From the NCBI GenBank assembly GCA_003285105.1, contig CP030158.1:3268664-3332663 (forward strand): a DNA stretch of 64,000 nt, read 5' to 3'. This DNA comes from Roseithermus sacchariphilus. Its GTDB lineage: Bacteria > Bacteroidota > Rhodothermia > Rhodothermales > MEBIC09517. Under the pieces are notes generated by a model. The model had not been told where the DNA came from. It saw nothing but the letters and a program-made list of their open reading frames with translations, and did no database searches. Both the position numbers and the translations under genes were made by a program. The first letter of the stretch is position 1; every line of letters begins with the position of its first letter. This document shows positions 35,405-43,919 of the stretch, piece after piece.

Positions 35405-36214
35405 ATGCGATACGCGACCCTGTCCGTCCTGGCCTTTGGCCTGGGGATGACCCTTACGGCCTGCGCTCCCGAGAACCCCCGCGAGGCCGACACCATGGCG
35501 GAGGCATCGGAGGAGGCCATCAACACGCTCACCCCGGCCGAGGAAGCGGAAGGCTGGCGGCTGTTGTTCGATGGCGAGACGTTCGACGGCTGGCGCGGGC
35601 TGGGGCGGGACGAGGTGCCCACGCAACACTGGGTGATCCAGGACGGCACCATCCACAAGATCCCCGCCGACCAGGTCCCCGTTCAGGCCGACGGCCAGCC
35701 GCTCGAAGGGGGCGACCTCATGACGGTCGATACGTTCGAGAATTTCGAGCTGACCTTCGAGTGGAAGATCAGCGAAGCCGGCAACAGCGGGGTCAAGTAC
35801 AACGTCTCTGAGGAGATGTCGACGTCCTACGACCCGCCGTATGCGGCGCTCGGCTTCGAGTATCAGATCCTGGACGATCAGGGCCACCCCGATGCGCAGA
35901 ACGGCCCGACGCGCATGGCCGGCGCCCTCTACGATATCTTCCCGCCGTCCGAGGACAAGGTGCTCATGCCGGTCGGGGAATGGAACAAGAGCCGCATCGT
36001 CTTCCGTGGTCTGCACGGAGAGCACTGGCTCAACGGCGTCAAGGTCGTCGAGTTCGACCTCGATTCGCCCGAGTTCCGGGAGGCTTTCCAGGCCAGCAAG
36101 TACCGCGACATCCCCCACTTCGCCGAGAAGCGCGCCGGCCACATCGTCCTCCAGGATCACATCGACGCGGTGTGGTTCCGCAACCTGAAGATCCGCGAGC
36201 TTCCGGCGTCCTGA
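35405..36214 (+). CDS. DUF1080 lipoprotein (3-keto-disaccharide hydrolase-like)
   Basis: 269 aa from ATG 35405 (ATG 35387 also possible). The signal ends in LTACAP, a good lipobox. GWRLLFDGETFDGWRG, ENFELTFEWKISEAGNSGVKY, YEYQILDD-type segment (FEYQILDDQGHPD), GEWNKSRIVFRG and HIVLQDHIDAVWFRNLKI are the full DUF1080 pattern. Likely a periplasmic or surface hydrolase of 3-keto-glucosides. First gene of a four-gene unit with an isomerase (21 bp gap), an oxidoreductase and a DUF6807 protein. Confidence 0.9.
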   Translation: MRYATLSVLAFGLGMTLTACAPENPREADTMAEASEEAINTLTPAEEAEGWRLLFDGETFDGWRGLGRDEVPTQHWVIQDGTIHKIPADQVPVQADGQPLEGGDLMTVDTFENFELTFEWKISEAGNSGVKYNVSEEMSTSYDPPYAALGFEYQILDDQGHPDAQNGPTRMAGALYDIFPPSEDKVLMPVGEWNKSRIVFRGLHGEHWLNGVKVVEFDLDSPEFREAFQASKYRDIPHFAEKRAGHIVLQDHIDAVWFRNLKIRELPAS

Positions 36215-36235
36215 TCTCATCTCCGAGATTCGTCT

Positions 36236-37099
36236 ATGCCACCCACCTTTTCACGTCGACGGTTCATGGCAACCGCCGCCCTGGGGGCGGTCGGGCTGGC
36301 CGCGGCTCCCCGGCACGGTATCGGGGCGGGGGGAGGGCACGGGGCGATGGCCGGCGGCCTGCGGCTTGGAGTGGCCAGCTACTCCCTCCGAGCCTTCAGC
36401 CGGGCCGAGGCCCTTGCGATGGTCCGGGCGCTCGGGACGCCGTACATCAACCTGAAGTCGTTTCACCTCCCGTATGACGCGTCCCCGGCCGAGATAGCCG
36501 CCGCCCGTGAGGAGCTGGCCGCGGCGGGTCTGGAGGTCGTCGGCGGGGGGACGATCACGCTGCGCGAAGACGATGACGAGCACATCCGGCCGTACTTCGA
36601 GTATGCCCGGCAGGCGGGGATGCCGCTCATGGTGATTGCGCCGACGCCGGAGGTGATGCCCCGCGTCGAGCGGTTCGTGAAGGCCTATGACATCCGCGTC
36701 GCCATCCACAACCACGGGCCGGAGGACCCCTATTTCCCGGCTCCGAGCGATGGGTTGAAGGTCATCCGCGACATGGACCCCCGCGTCGGCCTCTGCGTGG
36801 ACGTCGGGCACACGGCCCGGACCGGTGTCGACGTGGTGCAGGCCATCGCCGATGCCGGGGATCGGGTGCTGGATCTGCACCTGAAGGACCTCCGTGATCT
36901 GTCTGACAAGGACAGCCAGTGCATCGTGGGCGAGGGGGCGATGCCGATCGTCGAGATCTTCCGGCAACTCATCGCCATGAACTTCCAGGGGGCGGCCAAC
37001 CTGGAGTACGAGATCGACCCGGACGATCCCCTGCCGGGCATGAAACAATCGTTCGCCTACATGCGCGGGGTGCTGGCCGGGCTGGGGCATCCGGGATAA
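36236..37099 (+). CDS. Tat-exported sugar isomerase/epimerase (xylose isomerase-like TIM barrel)
   Basis: 287 aa. The twin-arginine signal SRRRFMATAALG begins at residue 6, so the folded enzyme is exported. AP_endonuc_2/xylose-isomerase-like barrel motifs include LGVASYSLRAFS, AIHNHGPED (His metal ligand), LCVDVGHTARTG (Asp/His), DLHLKDLRD and ANLEYEID (final Glu). Substrate unknown. Its place between a DUF1080 hydrolase and a Gfo/Idh/MocA oxidoreductase suggests it acts on a 3-keto or related sugar in the periplasm. Confidence 0.85.
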   Translation: MPPTFSRRRFMATAALGAVGLAAAPRHGIGAGGGHGAMAGGLRLGVASYSLRAFSRAEALAMVRALGTPYINLKSFHLPYDASPAEIAAAREELAAAGLEVVGGGTITLREDDDEHIRPYFEYARQAGMPLMVIAPTPEVMPRVERFVKAYDIRVAIHNHGPEDPYFPAPSDGLKVIRDMDPRVGLCVDVGHTARTGVDVVQAIADAGDRVLDLHLKDLRDLSDKDSQCIVGEGAMPIVEIFRQLIAMNFQGAANLEYEIDPDDPLPGMKQSFAYMRGVLAGLGHPG

Positions 37100-37142
37100 T
37101 CCTTTTTTCCACGCGTTTTCCTGTCATCCAACGGTCAAGCCC

Positions 37143-38477
37143 ATGGCCCCTCACGACGCCGGCCGGCGTTCTTTCCTCAAAACGATGGCGGCCGGAGCGG
37201 CCGGGACGACCCTCTCCGGCGGCATGACGGCCCGCAGCTACGCACGCATCGCCGGGGCCAACGACCGCGTCTCGGTCGGGATCATCGGCATGGGGCGTAT
37301 GGCGCGCGGGCACCTGAACAACCTGCTGGGCTTCGAGGACGTGCAGGTCACGGCGATCTGTGACGTCTACGAGCCCAACCTGGCCTATGGGCTCCGCCGG
37401 GCCGACGGCGCCGACGGCTTCCGCGACTTCCGCGCGCTGCTAGACCGGGAGGACGTCGATGCCGTCGTCGTCGGCTCCCCGGATCACTGGCACGCCTTGC
37501 ACACCGTCCTGGCCTGTCAGGCCGGCAAGGACGTGTACGTCGAGAAGCCGATCAGCCTGACCGTGGCCGAGGGGCGCAAGATGGTCGAGGCGGCCCACCG
37601 GTACGACCGCGTGGTGCAGGTGGGCACGCAGCAGCGCTCCAACCCCATCTTCCGGCAGGCCGTCGAGATCATCCACCGCGGTGACCTCGGCGAGATCAGC
37701 TTCGTGCGGACCTGGAACGTCAGCAATGCCTACCCCGACGGCATCGGCTCCCCGCCCGACTCGGCGCCGCCGCCGGATCTCGACTGGGACCTCTGGCTTG
37801 GCCCCGCGCCCCGCGTGGCCTTCAACCCCAACCGCTTCGGGGTGCAGCTCAACGAGCAGGGCGATTATACCCGCTGGGCGACCTTCCGCTGGTTCTGGGA
37901 TTATGCGGGAGGCATGATGACCGACTGGGGCGTGCACCTGCTCGACATCGTCCACTGGGCCATGCAGGTCGACTATCCCGAGTCCGTCTCGGCCTCGGGC
38001 GGCAAGTTGCTCCTCCGGGACAACCGCGAGACGCCGGACACCCTCGTGGCGACGTTCCGTTATCCCTCGTTCGTGTGCACCTACGAGAACCGGGTCTGCA
38101 ACGGCTTCCCTCTCGAAGGGCGCGGGTACGGCATCCTCTTTCACGGCACCCGCGGCACGCTGTTCGTCAATCGGCAGGAACTCGAAGTGGTGCCCGAGGC
38201 CGGCAGTGACCTGCAGCCGCTGGCTTCCCGCGAGGGACGGGGCGGCCACGCCGCGCACATGCGCGATTTCATCGACGCCGTCAAGGCCCGCACCCAGCCC
38301 GTCTGTGACATTGAAACGGGGCATCGCTCCAGCAGCGTGGCCATGCTCGGTAACATCGCCTACCGGTCCGGCCGCCGCATCGACTGGGACGGGCAGCGGG
38401 AGCGCATCCTCGGAGACGACTACGCCGCCTCCCTGCTCTGGAAGCCCTACCGCGGTGCATGGTCGCTCGACGGCTGA
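37143..38477 (+). CDS. Tat-exported Gfo/Idh/MocA family oxidoreductase
   Basis: 444 aa. GRRSFLKTMAAG is the Tat signal. VGIIGMGRMARGH is the nucleotide-binding motif, VYVEKPISLT contains the catalytic Lys of the EKP motif, and WATFRWFWDYAGGMMTDWGVHLLDIVHW holds the family His/Asp in the later part. NAD(P) stays tightly bound in exported relatives. Likely oxidises a glycoside hydroxyl (for example to a 3-keto sugar), supplying the substrate for the DUF1080 hydrolase in the same operon. Confidence 0.9.
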   Translation: MAPHDAGRRSFLKTMAAGAAGTTLSGGMTARSYARIAGANDRVSVGIIGMGRMARGHLNNLLGFEDVQVTAICDVYEPNLAYGLRRADGADGFRDFRALLDREDVDAVVVGSPDHWHALHTVLACQAGKDVYVEKPISLTVAEGRKMVEAAHRYDRVVQVGTQQRSNPIFRQAVEIIHRGDLGEISFVRTWNVSNAYPDGIGSPPDSAPPPDLDWDLWLGPAPRVAFNPNRFGVQLNEQGDYTRWATFRWFWDYAGGMMTDWGVHLLDIVHWAMQVDYPESVSASGGKLLLRDNRETPDTLVATFRYPSFVCTYENRVCNGFPLEGRGYGILFHGTRGTLFVNRQELEVVPEAGSDLQPLASREGRGGHAAHMRDFIDAVKARTQPVCDIETGHRSSSVAMLGNIAYRSGRRIDWDGQRERILGDDYAASLLWKPYRGAWSLDG

Positions 38478-38598
38478 GCACCCCCGACGTTCTGCTTCTT
38501 GTTCTGCTCCTTCAAGAACCCATGGGCATCGACCCGCCTCCGTCGTCGGAACGGGGCGGTGCCGCCTGTATTCCCTCTCATGAACGCTGGTGATCGAG

Positions 38599-39702
38599 AT
38601 GCATGTACACCCATTTTTTCGCGGAGCCCTCTACGCGGCCGTGGCCGGTGCCTGCCTGCTGGGCACGGTCGGCTGTGGGCCGCAGGACTCGGGAGCGCAG
38701 GATACCGCGGCCCGTGAGATGAGCGTCGAGGTGGTGCACGACGAGGCGGCCCGGCAGGTCCGGGTCCTGGTGGGCGGGGAGCTGTTCACGGCGTACCGGT
38801 ATGATACCGACGTGACCGGGCTCAAGAAACCGGTGCTCTACCCCGTACGGACGGCGGATGGCACCGACATCACCCGTGGGTACCCCCTCGAGAAGCGCGC
38901 CGGGGAGCGAGCCGATCACCCGCATCACGTGGGGCTGTGGCTCAACTACGGCGACGTGAACGGGTTGGATTTCTGGAATAACTCCACGGCCATCCCGCCC
39001 GAACGGGCGCCTCAGATGGGCACCATCCGTCACGTGGCCGTCACGCAGACCGAAGGGGGGGACGGCAGCGGCAGCCTCACGGCCACCGCCGAGTGGGTGG
39101 ATCCCGAGGGGAACGTGCTGCTGCAGGAGGAGACCCGTTACGTGTTCCACGCCGAGCCGGGGGTGCGCATCATCGACCGGATCACCACGCTGACGGCCGT
39201 TCAGGACGTGCTGTTCAAGGACAACAAGGAAGGGATGCTGGGCCTGCGCGTGCGGCGCGAGCTGGAGATGCCTACGGATCGCCCCATCCTGTTGACCGAC
39301 GAGCAGGGGCAGCCCATGCCCGAGCGGGTGCTGGACAATACGGGCGTGTCGGGGCATTACCGCAACAGCGAAGGCGTCGAAGGCTACCCCGACGTCTGGG
39401 GTAAGCGAGCCCGGTGGATGACGCTGTCGGGGGTCGTCGAAGGCGATAGCGTGACGATCGCCATCTTCGATCACCCGAGCAACGTAGGCTTCCCGACCTA
39501 CTGGCACGCCCGTGACTATGGGCTGTTCGCCGCCAACCCGCTGGGGCAGGCCGTCTTCACCGACGGCGCCCAGGCGTTGAACTTCTCGTTGGATCAGGGT
39601 GCCTCCACGACGTTCCGGTACCGGATTGCGGTGATGGACGGGGCCATGCCGTCCGAGGCCGTCGAGCAGCGGTACCAGGCGTTTGCGACCACCACGCTGT
39701 GA
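38599..39702 (+). CDS. DUF6807 (PmoA-type) lipoprotein
   Basis: 367 aa from ATG 38599 (an in-frame GTG is at 38590). Lipobox LGTVGC. The conserved DHPHHVGLWLNYGDVNG and the later FDHPSNVGFPTYWHARDYG mark DUF6807, whose members are found in sugar-degradation loci of Bacteroidota, Planctomycetota and Verrucomicrobiota. Function is not established. Last in the operon; followed by a strong terminator. The paralogue at 50176-51393 has the same His-rich signature. Confidence 0.8.
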   Translation: MHVHPFFRGALYAAVAGACLLGTVGCGPQDSGAQDTAAREMSVEVVHDEAARQVRVLVGGELFTAYRYDTDVTGLKKPVLYPVRTADGTDITRGYPLEKRAGERADHPHHVGLWLNYGDVNGLDFWNNSTAIPPERAPQMGTIRHVAVTQTEGGDGSGSLTATAEWVDPEGNVLLQEETRYVFHAEPGVRIIDRITTLTAVQDVLFKDNKEGMLGLRVRRELEMPTDRPILLTDEQGQPMPERVLDNTGVSGHYRNSEGVEGYPDVWGKRARWMTLSGVVEGDSVTIAIFDHPSNVGFPTYWHARDYGLFAANPLGQAVFTDGAQALNFSLDQGASTTFRYRIAVMDGAMPSEAVEQRYQAFATTTL

Positions 39703-39797
39703 ACGAGAGCAGCGCGTGAAGAAGGGACGGTTCGCGTGACGTTCGAGCCCGTCTGCAGAACGGTGGGCTCCGGTTCGCTGTTTTCGTCATCCCGGCG

Positions 39798-39811
39798 TGG
39801 AAGCGCTAGCA
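39798..39811. promoter_or_regulatory. LacI-type operator, upstream copy
   Basis: TGGAAGCGCTAGCA, one mismatch from TGNAAGCGCTTNCA. It lies before the terminator at 39823-39865 and 99 bp (centre to centre) from the second site. Confidence 0.5.
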
Positions 39812-39822
39812 CGCCTCAGCAC

Positions 39823-39865
39823 CCCCGCCGCATCGTGTCTTCGAGCGATGCGGCGGGGTTTTTTT
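39823..39865 (+). terminator. Intrinsic terminator of the DUF1080-DUF6807 operon
   Basis: Perfect 13-bp stem (39823-39835 with 39846-39858), 10-nt loop, seven Ts. Confidence 0.95.
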
Positions 39866-39896
39866 CAGGGCCTTCGCTCGCCGGATGCAGGGAAAA

Positions 39897-39910
39897 TGGA
39901 AGCGCTTACA
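39897..39910. promoter_or_regulatory. LacI-type operator, perfect palindrome
   Basis: TGGAAGCGCTTACA matches TGNAAGCGCTTNCA, the symmetric LacI/GalR-family consensus, at every fixed position. It is 39 bp upstream of the -35 box of the TonB receptor promoter. Confidence 0.65.
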
Positions 39911-39949
39911 TTTTGGCGTAAATCGTTAAATAGCACTGCCGAAGTGCCC

Positions 39950-39978
39950 TTGACTTAGGGGTTCTTCTTTTGTAGGAT
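39950..39978 (+). promoter_or_regulatory. Promoter of the TonB receptor gene
   Basis: TTGACT (39950-39955), 17-bp spacer, TAGGAT (39973-39978). Confidence 0.6.
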
Positions 39979-40322
39979 ATTTCACACTCCACGCGCTTCA
40001 TGACGCAGGCGTGCCGTTGGGCAACCGCTCCGTGCAGATGGTTTCAGGCGGCCACCTGGGTCAACCAGCGATTCCCCATCCAGACGCCCATCCCTGGCCC
40101 GATGAATCCGGTATGCGACGCGTCGTTTCCCGGAAGCGGTTTCGGAGGTCGGCCCCGTCCGGCGCGAGTGCGGTGGGTTTCGCCCCGGAAGCGGAAGCCC
40201 TTCGCGCCAATGCGCGCACGAATACCGGTGGTCGGTGACGGCCCTGCGCAGGGACCCACCGCCATCCTTCTGTCAACCTCAGTATCCATCCCAGCATGAC
40301 CCACAGTTACGGAGGACCAGTC

Positions 40323-43300
40323 ATGAGATCATCGGTCTTGCTTGCCGGGAGGCCAACGGCATTCTTGCTAATGCTGGCCTTCCTGCTCCCGGTCACCGCG
40401 TACGCGCAATCCGGGCGCATTGCGGGCCGGGTGACGGATGCCCGGAGCGGGCAGCCCATCCCCGGCGTCAACGTCGTCATCGAGGGGACCACGGTGGGGA
40501 CGGCGACGGACGTCGACGGCTACTACTCGATCATCAACGTGGCTCCGGGCGTCTACAACCTGCGCGCCACGTTCATCGGGTACACCCCGCTCGTGGTGGA
40601 GGGGGTCGAGGTCAACATCGACCTGACGACGACGGTGGACTTCGAGCTGCAGGAGGAGGCGATCGGCCTGGAGGAGGTGGTCGTGACCTCTACGCCGCCG
40701 ATCATCCAGCGGGACATCGCCGGGTCGGAGCGCAACATCAGTGCGGAGGAAATTCAGAATGCGCCCTACCAGAACATCAACCAGGTGATCACTTCACAGG
40801 TGTCCATCAATTCCGTCGGGCGATTCAATGATCGCCCGGAGATTCGTGGCTCGTCGATCGAGGAGTCGAAGTTTATCGTAGATGGCATCGACCAGAGCGA
40901 TCCCCTGACGAACCGTCCCTACACGCGGATCAATCTGGACGCGGTGCAGGAAGTGAAGATGCAGACGGGTGGGTTCTCGGCCGAGTACGGTAACCTGCGG
41001 TCGGGTGTGGTCAACGTGGTCACGCGTGAGGGAGGCGATCGGTACTCCGGCTCCTTCAACATCCAGTACAGCCCGCCTGGCCTCAAACACTTTGGCCCGA
41101 TGCCTTACGGTCATGCTTCTGCAGTGACTAAACCATTTGTGGAGCCGTGGCAAGCTTTTTCGAGTACGAACGAGTTTGCCGAGGAAGGCTTCGCCGGGTG
41201 GCTGGCCGAGGCGGCCAGTCCCTCCCGCGACCCGCAGCACACGGGTAGCGCCGCGGAGCTCTACGCGCTGTGGCTGTGGCGGCACCGGTCGCAGGATTCC
41301 ATCGACATGCTCAAGGAATTGTCCCGTAATGGTGGCAACATCCGGGCCGCGTGGGAGGCCGTGCATGGTTCGCTCCCCGCAGGGGCCACGATTCCGGACG
41401 GCATCGGCACGGTGGACGTGGAGTTCGCGCCGGGCATCGACCCGGATGAGCAGACGTTCCATCAGACGGGAGACATGCCGGATTACAATATCAGTGCCAC
41501 CTTCGGCGGGCCGGTTCCTTTTCTGAACCCGGTGAAGTTTTTCCTCGCCTACGATCGGCAACAGATTGAGTATGCGGCTGAGTTTCCGCAGCCGGCCTAC
41601 GTGGACAACAGCCTGCGGGGGAAGGTGACCACCCGGATCGGGAACACGAAGATCAACCTGAACGGCTTCTGGTCGCGCCAGAAAGGCGGTGACGGCGGCC
41701 AGGGCCCCGGGATTGATGGCTGGATTTCGACCAACCCATATCGTCAGCTCGGTGGATCGAACAAATTCTGGTATTCGCACTGCGCTGTGCCCGGCCAGCA
41801 GACGCGGCAGATCTATGCCGCGCAGTTGACGCACACGTTCAATGCCAACACGTTTGCGCAACTGGACGTGTCGCATCACCGGACGGACTACAAGATGCTC
41901 AACGACGTCCGTGAAACGAAGCCGCTGGCTGCCGTGCCGGGGCAGACCTCGGCGCTGCAGGGGCTCTTGAACCCGGACGGTGAGTCCTTCGACGAGATCA
42001 AGGACTGGGCGCGCATTCGTATCGGCGATTACTGGTACGACGAGGCGCCGGTGGGTTACAGCCCGGTCTGGTGGGTGGACGTGACGGGTTATTACCGTAT
42101 GTCCTCCTGCAACGTGCGTTACAACAACACGTACTCGCGCAAGTGGGAGGCAAAGGGGTCCGTGACGAGCCAGGTCAACCGTAACAACCAGGTCAAGGCC
42201 GGCTTCACGGTGCAGAACGTGACCCTGCATCAGTACTACTATGCGCTGGACCCCTCGGTCAACGGCGGTAGCCTCGATCAGGCCGATGCGCGGCCCTGGA
42301 TGGTCGGCCTCTACGCGCAGGACAAGATCGAGTACCAGGGCTTCGTGGCCAACATCGGGTTGCGGCTCGACGGCATCCTGCACGATGCCTTCCCGCTGCT
42401 CGACGGCACCGGGGATGCCGGTCCGTACTCGACCTACCTGCTTCAGGGCAACACGATCCGTACGGATTACGACCCGAACAGCCCCGACTACGACCCGGAG
42501 AAGCCGACGGAGATCCGGCTGAGCGATCAACTGGCGCGGGAGAAGACGAGCCAGTGGCGGCTCAGCCCGCGCATCGGGATCTCGCATCCGATCTCGACCG
42601 TGGCCAAACTCTTCTTCAACTACGGCCACATGTACCAGTGGGCAGACCTGTTCTCCTACTACCGCATCAACTACAACACCCGGCAGGGTAACCGGGTCAG
42701 TTCAATGGGTAACCCCTTGCTGGGACCTGCTCGGACGATCGCCTACGAGGTGGGCTACGAGCAGAACCTGTTCGACCGGATGAACCTGCGGCTGACGGGG
42801 TACTACAAGGACATCAACGACGAAGCGGACTGGGCCTCGTATGTGCCCCTCGGTGAGAGCAGCTACTCGCGGCGCACGAACCAGCGGTTCCGCGACGTGC
42901 GCGGCGTGGAAGCGTTCCTCGAGCTGCGCCGGGGTGTGGTGACATTGCCTTACGGTATGGACCTGAGTGGCTGGGGCAGCGTGAACTACCTGGTCGAGAG
43001 CGGCGGTGAGTTCGGGTATGATCAGTTCTTCGAAGACCCGACGCGCCAGCCGCGCCAGGTGTCCACGGAGGTGTCCGACCCGGACGTGCGCCCGCTGGTG
43101 AAGCTGAACGTGAGCCTCTCGACGCCGGAGGAACTGGGGCCGGGCGGCAACGGCTTCTCCCTGCTGGGGGGACTAGACGTAAGTCTGATGTATGAATGGC
43201 AGCGCGGCTTCCAGTTCACCTGGAACCCCGAAAACTACCCGCTGGTGGAGAACAACGTCCGCTGGGCCCCCTACAAACGGTGGGACCTGCGCCTCACGAA

Positions 43301-43625
43301 GAGCCTCTTCACGCAGGGCCGCTTCGACGCGATGTTCTACCTGGACATCACCAACCTCTTTAACCAGAAGTATCTGCATCCCCCGGCAAATACCGACATC
43401 AGCAATACAGCGGACAGCTTTGCGTGGGACGGACAGAAATGGTTCAATAACCAGTTCGTCAACTACATGGAGTCGCTGGATCTGAAGGTGAATGAGGATG
43501 GCTCGGTGGAAGGGAGCCAGCGGCCAGGAGATTACAAAGGGGACAACATCGACCTGCCCGACTGGGATAGTTGGAGCTTCCTGGACAAGCGGGACATCTA
43601 CTTCGGCATCCGGCTGTACTTCTAA
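40323..43625 (+). CDS. TonB-dependent outer-membrane receptor with carboxypeptidase-like regulatory domain
   Basis: 1100 aa. ATG 40323 is chosen over 40296 because GGAGG lies 8 bases before it and the signal peptide (LLMLAFLLPVTAYAQ) then has normal length. Residues about 30-115 are a CarboxypepD_reg-like domain (GRVTDARSGQPIPGVNVVIE, GYYSIINVAPGVYNLRATFI). LEEVVVTSTPP is TonB-box-like, followed by the plug (RGSSIEESKFIVDGID, LRSGVVNVVTREGGD) and a barrel ending FGIRLYF. It probably imports an oligosaccharide; regulation by sugar is suggested by the two LacI-type sites upstream. First gene of the outer-membrane module. Confidence 0.93.
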   Translation: MRSSVLLAGRPTAFLLMLAFLLPVTAYAQSGRIAGRVTDARSGQPIPGVNVVIEGTTVGTATDVDGYYSIINVAPGVYNLRATFIGYTPLVVEGVEVNIDLTTTVDFELQEEAIGLEEVVVTSTPPIIQRDIAGSERNISAEEIQNAPYQNINQVITSQVSINSVGRFNDRPEIRGSSIEESKFIVDGIDQSDPLTNRPYTRINLDAVQEVKMQTGGFSAEYGNLRSGVVNVVTREGGDRYSGSFNIQYSPPGLKHFGPMPYGHASAVTKPFVEPWQAFSSTNEFAEEGFAGWLAEAASPSRDPQHTGSAAELYALWLWRHRSQDSIDMLKELSRNGGNIRAAWEAVHGSLPAGATIPDGIGTVDVEFAPGIDPDEQTFHQTGDMPDYNISATFGGPVPFLNPVKFFLAYDRQQIEYAAEFPQPAYVDNSLRGKVTTRIGNTKINLNGFWSRQKGGDGGQGPGIDGWISTNPYRQLGGSNKFWYSHCAVPGQQTRQIYAAQLTHTFNANTFAQLDVSHHRTDYKMLNDVRETKPLAAVPGQTSALQGLLNPDGESFDEIKDWARIRIGDYWYDEAPVGYSPVWWVDVTGYYRMSSCNVRYNNTYSRKWEAKGSVTSQVNRNNQVKAGFTVQNVTLHQYYYALDPSVNGGSLDQADARPWMVGLYAQDKIEYQGFVANIGLRLDGILHDAFPLLDGTGDAGPYSTYLLQGNTIRTDYDPNSPDYDPEKPTEIRLSDQLAREKTSQWRLSPRIGISHPISTVAKLFFNYGHMYQWADLFSYYRINYNTRQGNRVSSMGNPLLGPARTIAYEVGYEQNLFDRMNLRLTGYYKDINDEADWASYVPLGESSYSRRTNQRFRDVRGVEAFLELRRGVVTLPYGMDLSGWGSVNYLVESGGEFGYDQFFEDPTRQPRQVSTEVSDPDVRPLVKLNVSLSTPEELGPGGNGFSLLGGLDVSLMYEWQRGFQFTWNPENYPLVENNVRWAPYKRWDLRLTKSLFTQGRFDAMFYLDITNLFNQKYLHPPANTDISNTADSFAWDGQKWFNNQFVNYMESLDLKVNEDGSVEGSQRPGDYKGDNIDLPDWDSWSFLDKRDIYFGIRLYF

Positions 43626-43645
43626 TGTCTGACCCCATGCCTGCA

Positions 43646-43677
43646 GCCGGCGGATGAGTCTGCGCTCATCCGCCGGC
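43646..43677 (+). other. Strong RNA hairpin after the TonB receptor gene
   Basis: GCCGGCGGATGAG (43646-43658) pairs perfectly with 43665-43677, loop of 6. No T-run, so it is more like an mRNA 3'-end stabiliser or processing site than a terminator. Confidence 0.7.
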
Positions 43678-43691
43678 GGGTCGGCTCCCTT

Positions 43692-43733
43692 CATGGAACA
43701 GGGGAGGCACTCCACTACCTCCCCTGTTTCATG
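43692..43733 (+). other. Second strong RNA hairpin in the same spacer
   Basis: CATGGAACAGGGGAGG (43692-43707) pairs over 16 bp with 43718-43733 with a single G-T wobble; loop of 10. Again without a T-run. Confidence 0.7.
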
Positions 43734-43919
43734 AAGGACAGGGGAGATCTGGCCTCGGCCCGGCGCTCGGAACCTCGCACGTGTTGCCGGAACGCGTCAG
43801 CCTTCCTCTGACGGCCCCTGACGATATGCCGGTCCGGGCATACCATGCGCGAAGGGGCGCCCCCCGCGGCATGGCTCGGGCCATCCGACATCCCACACGA
43901 ACCAAGGAGACCACCGATC

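Larger units (their letters stand above)
39703..40322. other. 620-bp regulatory spacer before the TonB receptor gene
   Basis: No gene. In order: a LacI-type site, the terminator of the upstream operon, a second and perfect LacI-type site, a sigma70-like promoter, and a leader of about 335 bases. The leader has no riboswitch class I recognise. Confidence 0.7.

Noticed and set aside
39985-40322. Riboswitch in the TonB receptor leader
   Set aside because: No cobalamin, TPP or other class I know could be matched; the long leader alone is not enough.
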